A stretch of DNA of 37,257 nt, from contig JAGKWU010000025.1 in assembly GCA_021151695.1 (NCBI GenBank), positions 1-37,257 on the forward strand, read 5' to 3'. The translations under genes were made by a program, and so were the position numbers. The DNA is from Cellvibrionaceae bacterium (GTDB taxonomy: Bacteria > Pseudomonadota > Gammaproteobacteria > Pseudomonadales > Cellvibrionaceae). Shown here one piece after another: positions 1-6,104 of the stretch (position 1 is the stretch's first letter; the number at the start of each line of letters is the position of its first letter). The notes below the pieces were generated by a model. The model ran no database searches and was not told where the DNA came from. It saw nothing but the letters and a program-made list of their open reading frames with translations.

Positions 1-415
1 GGGTGAAAATTCGGTGGGGGGTGGGGGGAAAAATTACCCCCCCAATAAACAGGAATATAACCAGGAAGATAAACCTATAGAGACTTCGTCTCTTGTTGTC
101 AGCAAGCAGACAACGCCTCAATGCCCACAACAAGCAATCGTTGACCTGTATCACCAAAAGCTGCCAGAGCTTCAGCGTGTCCAGGTTTGGACAGCGGCAA
201 GGGCTCAAGCATTGTCAGCACGATGGAAGGCAGACAAGCGGAATCAGAGCTTAGAGTTCTGGGAACGCCTGTTCGACCACGTAAGACGATCAGATTTCCT
301 GATGGGCAAGGTTAACGGCCATAACCGTAAACCGTTTAAGTGCAACCTGGAGTGGATTGTGAACGCCACCAATTTTGCCAACATCGTTGAGGGCAAGTAC
401 CACAATGACAACTGA
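1..415 (+). CDS. Phage replication initiator, C-terminal part (continues from 36926-37257)
   Basis: This is the 3' end of the gene that begins at 36926. The reading frame enters at base 2 and joins the last two bases of the window into one open frame of 248 residues. The C-terminal domain (roughly 65 residues ending FANIVEGKYHND) has the W-x-F/L-rich pattern with the SDFLMG and LEWI motifs that close many lambda O-like/DnaT-like phage replication proteins. In that family the N-terminal winged helix binds the origin and the C-terminus loads helicase, which agrees with dnaB starting 11 bases before this stop. The linker is Gly/Asn/Pro rich and is coded by long G and C runs. A GTG at 14 could be mistaken for the start, but it lies in the linker and has no Shine-Dalgarno. 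Very likely a real gene split only by the linear map. Confidence 0.88.
   Translation, partial: GENSVGGGGKNYPPNKQEYNQEDKPIETSSLVVSKQTTPQCPQQAIVDLYHQKLPELQRVQVWTAARAQALSARWKADKRNQSLEFWERLFDHVRRSDFLMGKVNGHNRKPFKCNLEWIVNATNFANIVEGKYHNDN
16..43 (+). other. G6-T-G6 / C7 inverted run inside the initiator linker; candidate origin element
   Basis: Two runs of six G (16-21 and 23-28) are followed after an AT-rich spacer AAAAATTA by seven C (37-43). Either G run can pair with the C run as a hairpin, and the G-rich strand could also form a quadruplex. It lies between the two domains of the initiator, which is where lambdoid phages keep their origin. The function is inferred by analogy only. No clear iterons are visible beside it. 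Confidence 0.35.
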
Positions 416-1790
416 TCACCTTGCCTCAGACCCTGGCTACCTGTTCGACGCTGAGCACGCGGTACTCGGTGGGATATTCCTGGCGCCGCAGTGCCTGGAC
501 GATTTGCGCGACCTGATTACCGTTGAAGACTTTGGCCGACCACTGCACCGCCATATATACGCCGCGATCCTGAAAGCATCAGACGCAGGCGCCAAGCTCG
601 ACCCGATGAACGTTGTGGAAATTGCCAGCCAGTCTATCCCGCTGGTCGACGTGCTGGAGATTGCCAGGGGCACGCCAAGCGCCGCTAACGTGCTGGAGTA
701 CGCGGCACGCCTGGCTGAGAAATCTGCTCAACGACGCATTGAACAGATCGCTGGCCAGCTACACATGATCGCGTGGGACAGGTCTATTAACCACGAAACC
801 AGAATCAACCGCGCTGAGGCGCTGTTAACCCAGGTGTCTGAGGTATCGGCGGCAGATACGTTTGACTTAGACCTGGCAACCGACTGTAGAAACGCCGTAG
901 ACGCCCTTGAGGCGCGCTTTAATGCCGGTGGAGAGATGCAGGGCATACCTACCTACTACAAGGACGTTGACGAGCGCTTAAACGGCCTTGTAGGGCCTGA
1001 CCTGATTGTTGTTGGTGGGCGCCCTGCGCAGGGCAAAACCACTGTTGGCATGAACATGATTACGAACATGGCACTAGCTGGCCACGGCGTGCTGGTGTTT
1101 AGCCTGGAAATGTCACGTCAGCAGCTTATGGACCGCATGATTTGCAGTGTCGCAGGCGTAAACAGCAAGCGATACAGCCGTGGATTGCTTGAGGAGGGCG
1201 ATTGGCCGCTAGTGTCTAGCGCTATTGCCAGGCTGAAGAGCGCGCCTATGGTGATCGATGACAGATCGGGCATTACTATTTCGCGGATCAGGTCAAAGGC
1301 TCGCAAGGTGCATGTGGCCATGCGAAAGCGCGGGGGGCTACGGTGCATACTGGTGGACTATCTGCAGATCGTGCAGGGCACGAAAAAAAACCAGAGCACC
1401 TATGACCGGGTATCTGAGGTATCTATGGGCCTGAAGCAGATTGCAAAAGAGCTAAACGTTCCGCTGATTGCGTTGGCTCAGCTCAACCGAGGATCGGCAG
1501 AGCGAGCCGACAAGCGCCCAGGGCTGCATGACCTAAAAGACTCGGGGCAGATTGAACAGGACGCCGATATCATCATGTTTGTTCACCGCCCAGAGTATTA
1601 CGACCCGAATACGCCGCAGAAAGGCATAGCCGAGCTGATCACGGCAAAGTTCCGCAACGGCGAGGTCGGAACCGATTACCTGGCCTCCAGACTGGATATG
1701 TGCAGGTTTGATAGCCTGGACGTTAAATACACACCACTGAGTGAGACGATCAAACCCGGGCGCAGGCGCGGGCCGTACGACAATGACTAG
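405..1790 (+). CDS. dnaB: Replicative DNA helicase, DnaB family
   Basis: 461 residues, the usual size for a phage DnaB. It unwinds DNA at the fork as a hexamer and is loaded by the initiator encoded just upstream. The N-terminal DnaB domain covers about residues 10-110. The RecA-like C-terminal domain carries Walker A G-R-P-A-Q-G-K-T at 205-212, Walker B ILVDYLQ around D318, and the LAQLNR motif with the downstream DLKDSGQIEQDAD segment typical of DnaB. ATG 405 was chosen over an upstream in-frame ATG at 375 because the extra ten residues lie inside the initiator gene and are not DnaB-like, and 405 follows a GAGG. The 11-bp overlap with the initiator stop suggests translational coupling. With no phage polymerase or primase gene seen, host polymerase III and primase are presumably recruited. 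Confidence 0.95.
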   Translation: MTTDHLASDPGYLFDAEHAVLGGIFLAPQCLDDLRDLITVEDFGRPLHRHIYAAILKASDAGAKLDPMNVVEIASQSIPLVDVLEIARGTPSAANVLEYAARLAEKSAQRRIEQIAGQLHMIAWDRSINHETRINRAEALLTQVSEVSAADTFDLDLATDCRNAVDALEARFNAGGEMQGIPTYYKDVDERLNGLVGPDLIVVGGRPAQGKTTVGMNMITNMALAGHGVLVFSLEMSRQQLMDRMICSVAGVNSKRYSRGLLEEGDWPLVSSAIARLKSAPMVIDDRSGITISRIRSKARKVHVAMRKRGGLRCILVDYLQIVQGTKKNQSTYDRVSEVSMGLKQIAKELNVPLIALAQLNRGSAERADKRPGLHDLKDSGQIEQDADIIMFVHRPEYYDPNTPQKGIAELITAKFRNGEVGTDYLASRLDMCRFDSLDVKYTPLSETIKPGRRRGPYDND

Positions 1791-1968
1791 ACAGCGAAAC
1801 CTAACCAAAATAGCCGCCAGCCTCAGCATCTACTGCCCAGAGCGAGTGCGGCGCATCCTGGAGGCCGTGCCCGACAAAGCCGAGCGAGACGCGATTGAGC
1901 GAGAGTATTGCAGGCTAAGGGAAAATAAATTGGCAAAAGGTGTTGACATAAAAGCTTGGAGCAATTAA
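1783..1968 (+). CDS. Small basic protein of unknown function (61 aa)
   Basis: Starts at ATG 1783, overlapping the dnaB stop by 8 bp (ATGACTAG), so it is probably translated by coupling. The product is helical and charged (RVRRILEAVPDKAERDAIEREY) with no membrane segment and no motif I recognise. Its position directly after the helicase gene suggests a replication accessory or helicase partner, but that is only context. The 3' end of the gene also contains the -35 box of the promoter at 1943-1971, so coding and regulatory functions overlap here. It could be a conserved spacer ORF. The close overlap and RBS-independent start make it more likely real. Confidence 0.65.
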   Translation: MTRQRNLTKIAASLSIYCPERVRRILEAVPDKAERDAIEREYCRLRENKLAKGVDIKAWSN

Positions 1969-1971
1969 TCT
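1943..1971 (+). promoter_or_regulatory. Sigma70-type promoter P1 (GTGTTGACA class)
   Basis: TTGACA at 1943-1948, 17-bp spacer, TAATCT at 1966-1971. The upstream stretch AATTGGCAAAAGGTGTTGAC is nearly the same as that of the promoter at 5565. It should transcribe the terB-like gene and the following small genes. The start site would fall near 1978, leaving a leader of about 165 nt that contains repeat R1. Confidence 0.75.
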
Positions 1972-2072
1972 TAGTTTTGTGTGGTGAAAGCTGAATCCTG
2001 GCACGAAGTAAAAGTGTAAGCACGGCGCATCTAACCCAGTCCAGGCGGGGCGATGCCATCACACAACCGGAT

Positions 2073-2097
2073 TAGCCGGCAGTGCTTGACACCTGGA
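2073..2097 (+). repeat. Repeat R1, copy 1, upstream of the terB-like gene
   Basis: The 25-bp sequence TAGCCGGCAGTGCTTGA-C-ACCTGGA recurs at 2723-2747 with one difference (C to T). Both copies are followed by exactly 13 non-conserved bases and then a hairpin with different stem sequence: here CCGCA/TGCGG at 2111-2125. Both copies also open with an in-frame GTG that would read into the downstream gene. See the finding on R1/R2 for the two competing explanations. Confidence 0.8.
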
Positions 2098-2144
2098 TAA
2101 ACAAACGGACCCGCACCGATTGCGGAATACTTGAGGGTAAGACA

Positions 2145-2582
2145 ATGTTTGGTATTGGAAAAAAACTGTTTGGCGCGAAGAAAGCTGTCAAAAAACTGGA
2201 AAACCGCGACCTGATGCAAGCAATCGTTGGCGGATGCCTGCTGGTTGCTGCTGCTGACGGCGAAATCAGCAAGAACGAGGCCGCTCAAATCGATCTTCAG
2301 ATTCGCGCCAACAAGAACCTGGAACACTTTGGATCTGAAATCACCCAGCAGATTAACCTGTTTACCGAACAGCTCCAGGCAGGCTTTCGCCTGGGACGCA
2401 TGAACATCATGCGAGAAATCAAAGAAATCGCATCCAATCCGATGGACGCTGAGGAAGTCTTCGTGAATATGCTCACCGTCGTCGAAGGCGATGGGAACGT
2501 GAGCGCAGAAGAAATCAAGGTCCTGGCGGAAATCGGCACCATGCTTGGACTGCGACTCAAAGACTTTGGCATTGAGTCGTAA
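2145..2582 (+). CDS. TerB-like protein (145 aa)
   Basis: The segment CLLVAAADGEISKNEAAQI around residues 30-48 and the matching second half (VEGDGNVSAEEIKVLAEIG) are the paired acidic-helix signature of the tellurite-resistance TerB/DjlA-N fold, an all-helical domain that binds metal. In phages such proteins have been linked to stress or defence contexts, but no activity is established for this one. ATG 2145 is preceded by GAGGGTAAGACA, exactly the same 12 bases that precede the SSB-like gene at 32428. An in-frame GTG at 2082 inside repeat R1 would add 21 residues, and I consider it less likely because it has no Shine-Dalgarno. The gene is flanked by the two R copies and followed after 3 bp by a tiny membrane protein gene. 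Confidence 0.75.
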   Translation: MFGIGKKLFGAKKAVKKLENRDLMQAIVGGCLLVAAADGEISKNEAAQIDLQIRANKNLEHFGSEITQQINLFTEQLQAGFRLGRMNIMREIKEIASNPMDAEEVFVNMLTVVEGDGNVSAEEIKVLAEIGTMLGLRLKDFGIES

Positions 2583-2585
2583 GTC

Positions 2586-2711
2586 ATGTGGCTGTTTACC
2601 GGGAAGGATTTGGCAGACCTCGTTCTGCTCTCCGTCGTCGCTATAACATTTGTGGTGTGGTGGATAAAACGAAAAGCAAAAACTTTGATTGAAAAGCTAA
2701 GGCGGCGTTAG
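2586..2711 (+). CDS. 41-residue single-pass membrane protein
   Basis: Begins 3 bp after the terB-like stop. The product has one hydrophobic helix (about residues 10-26, LADLVLLSVVAITFVVWW) followed by a strongly basic tail (KRKAK...EKLRRR), the pattern of an inner-membrane protein with cytoplasmic C-terminus. No Shine-Dalgarno separate from the terB end is visible, so translation is probably coupled. It could anchor or accompany the TerB-like protein. TerB-fold proteins often work with membrane partners, but the pairing here is inferred from adjacency only. It is too short for family assignment. Confidence 0.55.
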   Translation: MWLFTGKDLADLVLLSVVAITFVVWWIKRKAKTLIEKLRRR

Positions 2712-2722
2712 AGAATCCGTCA

Positions 2723-2747
2723 TAGCCGGCAGTGCTTGATACCTGGA
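2723..2747 (+). repeat. Repeat R1, copy 2, upstream of the 2912 gene
   Basis: Second copy of the 25-bp repeat, 650 bp from the first. After 13 bases it is followed by hairpin GCCCC/GGGGC (2761-2777), which has a different stem from copy 1 at the same distance. It opens a 165-bp GC-rich stretch before the next gene. Confidence 0.8.
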
Positions 2748-2911
2748 AAGACAGGCGTAGGCCCCACGATACGGGGCGCACAGACGCATGGCGGTTGTCG
2801 GCGCAAGCCATATTCCCGAAATGGTGCTCCGGATTCCACCCACGAGCGAGCTTGAACGACACGAGTGGAGCCAGCCGCCAGCCGTGTGTGATGCAAATCA
2901 GGATTACAGCA
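2748..2911 (+). other. Structured GC-rich leader between repeat copy 2 and the 2912 gene
   Basis: No independent gene is convincing here. The stretch contains several short inverted repeats: GCCCC/GGGGC, ATGGC/GCCAT (about 2787-2811) and ACACG/CGTGT (about 2858-2888). One frame stays open for 60 codons from GTG 2732 straight into the 2912 gene, giving a Trp/Arg-rich extension. Its base composition is clearly more GC-rich than the AT-rich gene that follows, so it may be a separate acquired segment or a regulatory RNA leader. Confidence 0.4.
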
Positions 2912-3235
2912 ATGAAAAAAAAAGTCACCGTAACAGTATACGACAGAGAAGATTACGGTTCCGGGTTGCCTCCAACAAAAGCAAATGAATTTGTTGCATG
3001 GCTAAGAGAAAAGCTGTTTTTAATTCCAGGGGATTGTATGCATACAGCAAAGGTAGAACTAGAAACTTATTCGTGTTGTGGAGATTATTACGCTGGCATA
3101 TCCATATCATACGAACGAGACGAAACGGAAGAAGAGGCAATGGAACGACAAAAAAATGAAATGGTCATGCAAGAGTTAAAGAGAGCGAGTGAAATTAAAG
3201 AATATTTTGCGTTAAAAGAAAAATATGGGTTTTAG
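2912..3235 (+). CDS. Unknown acidic small protein (107 aa)
   Basis: ATG 2912 is preceded by AGGA at a normal distance. The protein starts with a beta-strand-like stretch KKKVTVTVYDRE, has a Cys-containing middle (YSCCGDYYAGISISY) and a long charged C-terminal helix rich in Glu and Lys (TEEEAMERQKNEMVMQ). I do not recognise a family. The gene is noticeably AT-rich compared with neighbours, including codons such as AAA, GAA and TTT, which may mean recent transfer. An alternative start at GTG 2732 would add 60 residues encoded by the structured leader, and I think this unlikely. It belongs to the cluster driven by the promoter at 1943. Confidence 0.65.
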   Translation: MKKKVTVTVYDREDYGSGLPPTKANEFVAWLREKLFLIPGDCMHTAKVELETYSCCGDYYAGISISYERDETEEEAMERQKNEMVMQELKRASEIKEYFALKEKYGF

Positions 3236-3252
3236 ATCGGCGTTTAAAAGTC

Positions 3253-3594
3253 ATGAGCGAAGATAAGTTCGAGCGCAAAATGCACGAAATGCGCCAGGTT
3301 GCGGCAGCTTATGCGCAGGTGAAAGGCGAGCTTGCCTACCTGGAGCAGTTTCGCAAGTCAAAGAAAGCGATCCTTATGAAGGACGCGGAGGCGCAAGGAT
3401 ATGCGTCAGCTGCCATGCAAGAGCGAGAGGCATACGCACACACAGAATATGTTCAGCTGCTGGAAGCGTTGAAAATTGTCACAGCAGATGCGGAGGATTT
3501 GCGCTGGAAGCTAGTGATGTTTCAGACAGAATTTGACCGCTGGCGCACAATACAGGCTAACAGGAGGCAGGAGCGTGTCAATCACGGAGCATAA
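3253..3594 (+). CDS. Conserved phage coiled-coil protein (113 aa)
   Basis: A highly charged, helical protein with the run LEQFRKSKKAILMKDAEAQG and the motif MQEREAYAHTEY, a pattern I recognise from conserved hypothetical proteins of many proteobacterial phages, where it commonly sits among early recombination/replication genes. No catalytic motif is visible and coiled coil is expected over most of its length. ATG 3253 has only a weak AAAAG upstream. The stop overlaps the following resolvase gene by 20 bp, so the pair is likely co-translated, and it may act with the resolvase or on DNA. The function is unknown. Confidence 0.75.
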   Translation: MSEDKFERKMHEMRQVAAAYAQVKGELAYLEQFRKSKKAILMKDAEAQGYASAAMQEREAYAHTEYVQLLEALKIVTADAEDLRWKLVMFQTEFDRWRTIQANRRQERVNHGA

Positions 3595-4018
3595 GACCAT
3601 TGTCGGTATTGATCCAGGTGTAAAAACCGGCATTTGCATTATTACCGTCGGGAAGATAGTTCTAATAGACACCGTTACCGCTGTTGAGGCCGAGAATCAC
3701 ATATTAATGATTCCAGATCGCATGTCTGTTTTTGTGTTGTTTGAGGACTGCCGTCTTAGGGCTTGGAAAGGAAAAAAAGGAAAAGAGGCGCTGAAGGGTG
3801 TTGGCAGTGTAGAACGAGATTGCAAAAGATGGGCTGAGTTCCTGGATTACCACGGAATACAAGGGAAAGCTTGTCATCCAACAGAAGGGAAAACAAAGCT
3901 TAGTGCCGAGCAATTTTCCATAATTACAGGGTATAAGGGCCGCACCTCTGAGCACGCTAGGGACGCGGCGATGTTGGTATTTAGGCGCAAATTTGTTGCA
4001 AGGGGCAAGCACACATGA
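3575..4018 (+). CDS. RuvC-like Holliday junction resolvase (147 aa)
   Basis: The N-terminal motif IVGIDPGVKTG with D13 is the first catalytic strand of the RuvC/RNase H fold. An acidic pair in LFEDCR and a C-terminal HARDAAML supply the later carboxylates. Such phage enzymes cut branched DNA, resolving recombination and replication intermediates before packaging. GTG 3575 is chosen because a perfect AGGAGG lies 7 bases upstream. An ORF start at 3533 would add residues entirely inside the upstream gene. The stop overlaps the next start as ATGA. The length is close to that of other phage RuvC-like nucleases. Confidence 0.82.
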   Translation: MSITEHKTIVGIDPGVKTGICIITVGKIVLIDTVTAVEAENHILMIPDRMSVFVLFEDCRLRAWKGKKGKEALKGVGSVERDCKRWAEFLDYHGIQGKACHPTEGKTKLSAEQFSIITGYKGRTSEHARDAAMLVFRRKFVARGKHT

Positions 4019-4269
4019 AACCTGAAAGTAATTGGAATATCCAAGGGCCAGTAGAAGTTGAAATTGTTGTCTACATCACCGATGGCGAAATGGCAGGAAC
4101 CGCAACGATACGCATTAGGATGGGGGCATATGGCGTTAGCCCAGAGGATATGCGCAACCGCGTAGAGAAATTTGCTAAAGATGAAATGCCGGAGGGTTAT
4201 CGCCTGATGACAATGCGTGAATTTTTCGATTACGCAAATTGTCCGCCGTCAGCAGAGTACAACGATTAG
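4015..4269 (+). CDS. Unknown phage protein (84 aa)
   Basis: Starts in an ATGA overlap with the resolvase gene. The predicted fold is alternating strands then helices (VEVEIVVYITD ... ATIRIRMGAYGVSPEDMRNRVEKFAKDEMP) with a Tyr/Phe-rich tail. No membrane segment, signal peptide or known catalytic motif is seen. Its place directly behind a Holliday resolvase and in the same transcript points to a DNA-metabolism accessory role, but nothing in the sequence proves this. Next gene is 60 bp downstream. Confidence 0.6.
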   Translation: MKPESNWNIQGPVEVEIVVYITDGEMAGTATIRIRMGAYGVSPEDMRNRVEKFAKDEMPEGYRLMTMREFFDYANCPPSAEYND

Positions 4270-4329
4270 AAAGGCTGCCTTGAATTAAGAAGCTTTGCAC
4301 TGCCAGGCGGCGAGGATTGGGATAAGTAA

Positions 4330-4665
4330 ATGGCTGAGGCATACGCGACAATTGTGGTCGACGAGACAACCGGAGACGACGGGCGACTGAAACTGTCACG
4401 CCGCTGGAAGCCGCGAAAAAAAGGCAGATGGCGCGTAGAGATGTACGCAGAACGCGAGGCTACGATTGACGACGCATTAGCCGCTGAGCTACACGGCGTT
4501 GAGCCAGTAGCGGTCGGAGACATTATTGAGATGCGGCAGTCATTGGTTTTTGACATGTGCAGGTTTGATGCGTTGTTGAGGCAGCATCTGCTAGATGCAA
4601 TTGATAATTTGTTGCCTGCTGGCGCCAACACAAAAAAAGCTGTATGTACGATTTGGGAGCTGTAA
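4330..4665 (+). CDS. Unknown phage protein (111 aa)
   Basis: ATG 4330 follows a short GGGATAAGTAA region. The product has a strand-rich basic N-terminus (LKLSRRWKPRKKGRWRVEMY) and an acidic helical C-terminal half. The basic patch could contact nucleic acid. I recognise no domain. The 60-bp gap before it contains no promoter I would defend. Its stop lies 2 bp ahead of the next ATG, so this gene and the HTH gene behind it are likely one translation unit. Confidence 0.6.
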   Translation: MAEAYATIVVDETTGDDGRLKLSRRWKPRKKGRWRVEMYAEREATIDDALAAELHGVEPVAVGDIIEMRQSLVFDMCRFDALLRQHLLDAIDNLLPAGANTKKAVCTIWEL

Positions 4666-4667
4666 CC

Positions 4668-5072
4668 ATGCCGAGTAAGGACCGTATGCACAAGTACGCT
4701 TATATAGCCGAGCGATATAACATGATGACAAGGCTAGAGCTTAAAAACGCGGACATAGCTGAGCGTCTCTGGATTACTGCAAAGCAGCTTGCAAGATATT
4801 TGGAAAAGGCCAGGAAGCGAGGCATGCATGTTGAGATGTCTGTAATACAGCGCAAGTTGAAAAGCACTGCAGCTCCAGCGCTAGAGCCAGAATCCGAGCC
4901 AACGCAGCAGCAAATGGCAGATTATGAAAAAGAGGCTATCAGAATAGCAAAGCAAAAAGCTCTTCCGTTCCAGTGGGTTTATAACCGACTGAAGCTTTAT
5001 GAGCATCCGCCGCAAAAGACTTTTGAGATGAAAAACGCATATTACGGAATAGGAGTAGCAACGAGATGCTAG
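4668..5072 (+). CDS. HTH-containing small protein (134 aa)
   Basis: Residues about 27-52 (LKNADIAERLWITAKQLARYLEKA) form a plausible helix-turn-helix, with the A-x-x-L-x(4)-T/V pattern seen in phage regulators. The C-terminal half contains a Pro/Glu linker followed by a basic helix. ATG 4668 is chosen over an in-frame ATG at 4644 since the latter overlaps the preceding gene and 4668 directly follows its stop. The stop overlaps the next gene (ATGCTAG). A DNA-binding regulator of the middle or late phase is a reasonable guess, as it and the following gene precede the late region. Confidence 0.6.
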   Translation: MPSKDRMHKYAYIAERYNMMTRLELKNADIAERLWITAKQLARYLEKARKRGMHVEMSVIQRKLKSTAAPALEPESEPTQQQMADYEKEAIRIAKQKALPFQWVYNRLKLYEHPPQKTFEMKNAYYGIGVATRC

Positions 5073-5551
5073 GCGAGCACATGAGGACGCACATACCACT
5101 GACAAGCCGCATCGTCATAACTGGTTCGGCAAAGCGTGACGCTGAAGGGCCAACAAAAACCAGCGAAGATATTGAGCGAGAGGTGGCAGAGTTCCTGGCT
5201 CGAGGAGGAAAGATACAACGCCTGGCAATAGGTGAGTCGGCATATAAAGTTCCAGAGGCGCTTTTGAAGGCAAGAAAAAGCGGCGCAAAATCATCCGCAT
5301 CAATCACATGCGAGCAGCCACCCGCGACAGGATATATGTCACCGAAAGATGCCGCGAAGGCACTTGGGGTATCCGTTACCGTGCTGTACACATGGCGTGC
5401 TGCTGGCCATGGTCCAGCGAGTGAAAAACACGGCGCTTATGTACGCTACCAGGCTTCCGTGATCGGTGAGTACTCTAAAAGCGATTGTGAGCGGTTGAGG
5501 TTGGCCAGGCTGCGGCATGTGGCGATTAAGGAGCGAGCTTTGAAAAAATAA
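5066..5551 (+). CDS. Putative transcriptional regulator with C-terminal HTH (161 aa)
   Basis: Two recognisable parts. Residues about 35-60 (IEREVAEFLARGGKIQRLAIGE) resemble a motif found in small phage and proteobacterial regulatory proteins. Residues about 90-135 (YMSPKDAAKALGVSVTVLYTWRAAG ... YVRYQASVIGEY) form a MerR/excisionase-type winged HTH. ATG 5066 has AGGAG 12 bases upstream, while the internal ATG 5081 lacks one. The gene ends 13 bp before the promoter at 5565 and just ahead of the late operon, which has no strong promoter of its own. It is therefore my best candidate for an activator of late transcription. It could instead be an excisionase remnant, but no integrase exists here. 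Confidence 0.68.
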   Translation: MLGEHMRTHIPLTSRIVITGSAKRDAEGPTKTSEDIEREVAEFLARGGKIQRLAIGESAYKVPEALLKARKSGAKSSASITCEQPPATGYMSPKDAAKALGVSVTVLYTWRAAGHGPASEKHGAYVRYQASVIGEYSKSDCERLRLARLRHVAIKERALKK

Positions 5552-5564
5552 TTAGCAAAACGTG

Positions 5565-5593
5565 TTGACGGCAATGCCTCAATGGATAATAAT
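5565..5593 (+). promoter_or_regulatory. Sigma70-type promoter P2 (GTGTTGACG class)
   Basis: TTGACG at 5565-5570, 17-bp spacer, AATAAT at 5588-5593. The upstream AATTAGCAAAACGTGTTGAC matches promoter P1. It drives the single 57-residue gene that ends before the terminator at 5842. Confidence 0.75.
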
Positions 5594-5645
5594 GACTCTA
5601 CAAGCTGATGAGCAGCCGGACATAGAGAACTAAGAGGGTATAGAG

Positions 5646-5819
5646 ATGGCGACTTACGACGTGCTTTTGGATTGCGGAACCGTTGGAACGATCAATAGCG
5701 ATACGCTTGGCGGACAAGCAGCAAGCGATTTTATTGGCGAGGTCGTGAATGTACATCTTCATGACGAAAACGGGAACGAAATTGAGGTTGAGGGCGTTTT
5801 GGTTGAAGTGCTTGAGTAA
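5646..5819 (+). CDS. Acidic 57-residue protein in its own transcription unit
   Basis: ATG 5646 is preceded by GAGGG at proper spacing. The product (MATYDVLLDCGTVGTINSD to GVLVEVLE) is acidic, looks mostly beta, and has one Cys and no membrane segment. I know no family. It is the only gene between a good promoter (5565-5593) and a strong terminator (5842-5866), so it is expressed separately from the surrounding operons. Small acidic proteins made this way by phages are often inhibitors of host or defence proteins or DNA mimics. That is inference from layout and charge alone. Confidence 0.7.
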   Translation: MATYDVLLDCGTVGTINSDTLGGQAASDFIGEVVNVHLHDENGNEIEVEGVLVEVLE

Positions 5820-5841
5820 GAAACAAGATACTCAAAAAAAC

Positions 5842-5866
5842 AGGCGCCAACACGGCGCCTTTTTTT
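5842..5866 (+). terminator. Rho-independent terminator
   Basis: GGCGCC (5843-5848), loop AACAC, GGCGCC (5854-5859), with an added A:T pair and seven T from 5860 to 5866. A run of seven A before the stem suggests it may also work in the other direction. It separates the 57-residue gene from the late operon. Confidence 0.88.
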
Positions 5867-5906
5867 GTGTTACAATAAACAATACATCTAGGAATAAAGG
5901 CCATGC

Positions 5907-6104
5907 ATGACTGATCAGAAACCACGCAGGCGCGGAAAAGGCAAGAAGGCGTCAAAGGCCGATTTTCTGCACATGCGCATGCACGACAGCAAAAAGAATC
6001 GGTGGGCATTGGCTGCCGGCATTACAGGCGTTAGTTTGACTGAGTTTGTCGAGTCTGCGTGTGACGCCAGGGCAGCTCTTGTTATTTCGGAGATTGAGCA
6101 ATGA
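5907..6104 (+). CDS. Small basic ribbon-helix-helix-like protein (65 aa)
   Basis: A Lys/Arg-rich N-terminus (PRRRGKGKKASKAD) is followed by FLHMRMHDSKKNRWALAAGITGVSLTEFVESACDARA. This has the strand plus two helices of Arc/MetJ-type ribbon-helix-helix DNA-binding proteins, with the characteristic small-residue turn before SLTEFV. It probably binds DNA as a dimer and could regulate the late operon it opens or assist packaging. ATG 5907 was chosen. The ATG at 5903 is in another frame. It is followed in an ATGA overlap by the next gene. No good promoter is visible between the terminator at 5866 and this gene, so late transcription may need an activator or readthrough. Confidence 0.65.
   Translation: MTDQKPRRRGKGKKASKADFLHMRMHDSKKNRWALAAGITGVSLTEFVESACDARAALVISEIEQ

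Noticed and set aside
375..404. Upstream ATG as dnaB start
   Set aside because: The added residues are the initiator gene read in another frame and lack DnaB character; ATG 405 has the better context.
2087..2092. TTGACA in repeat R1 as a promoter -35 box
   Set aside because: No -10-like sequence at 15-19 bp downstream, and the second copy of the repeat has TTGATA with no -10 either.
2641..2928. Minus-strand open frame over the R1 copy 2 leader
   Set aside because: No ribosome site. It spans two plus-strand genes and the repeat and has no family pattern.
5066..5551. Excisionase (Xis) for an integrating phage
   Set aside because: The HTH type would permit it, but no integrase or attachment site is visible, so a regulator is more likely.
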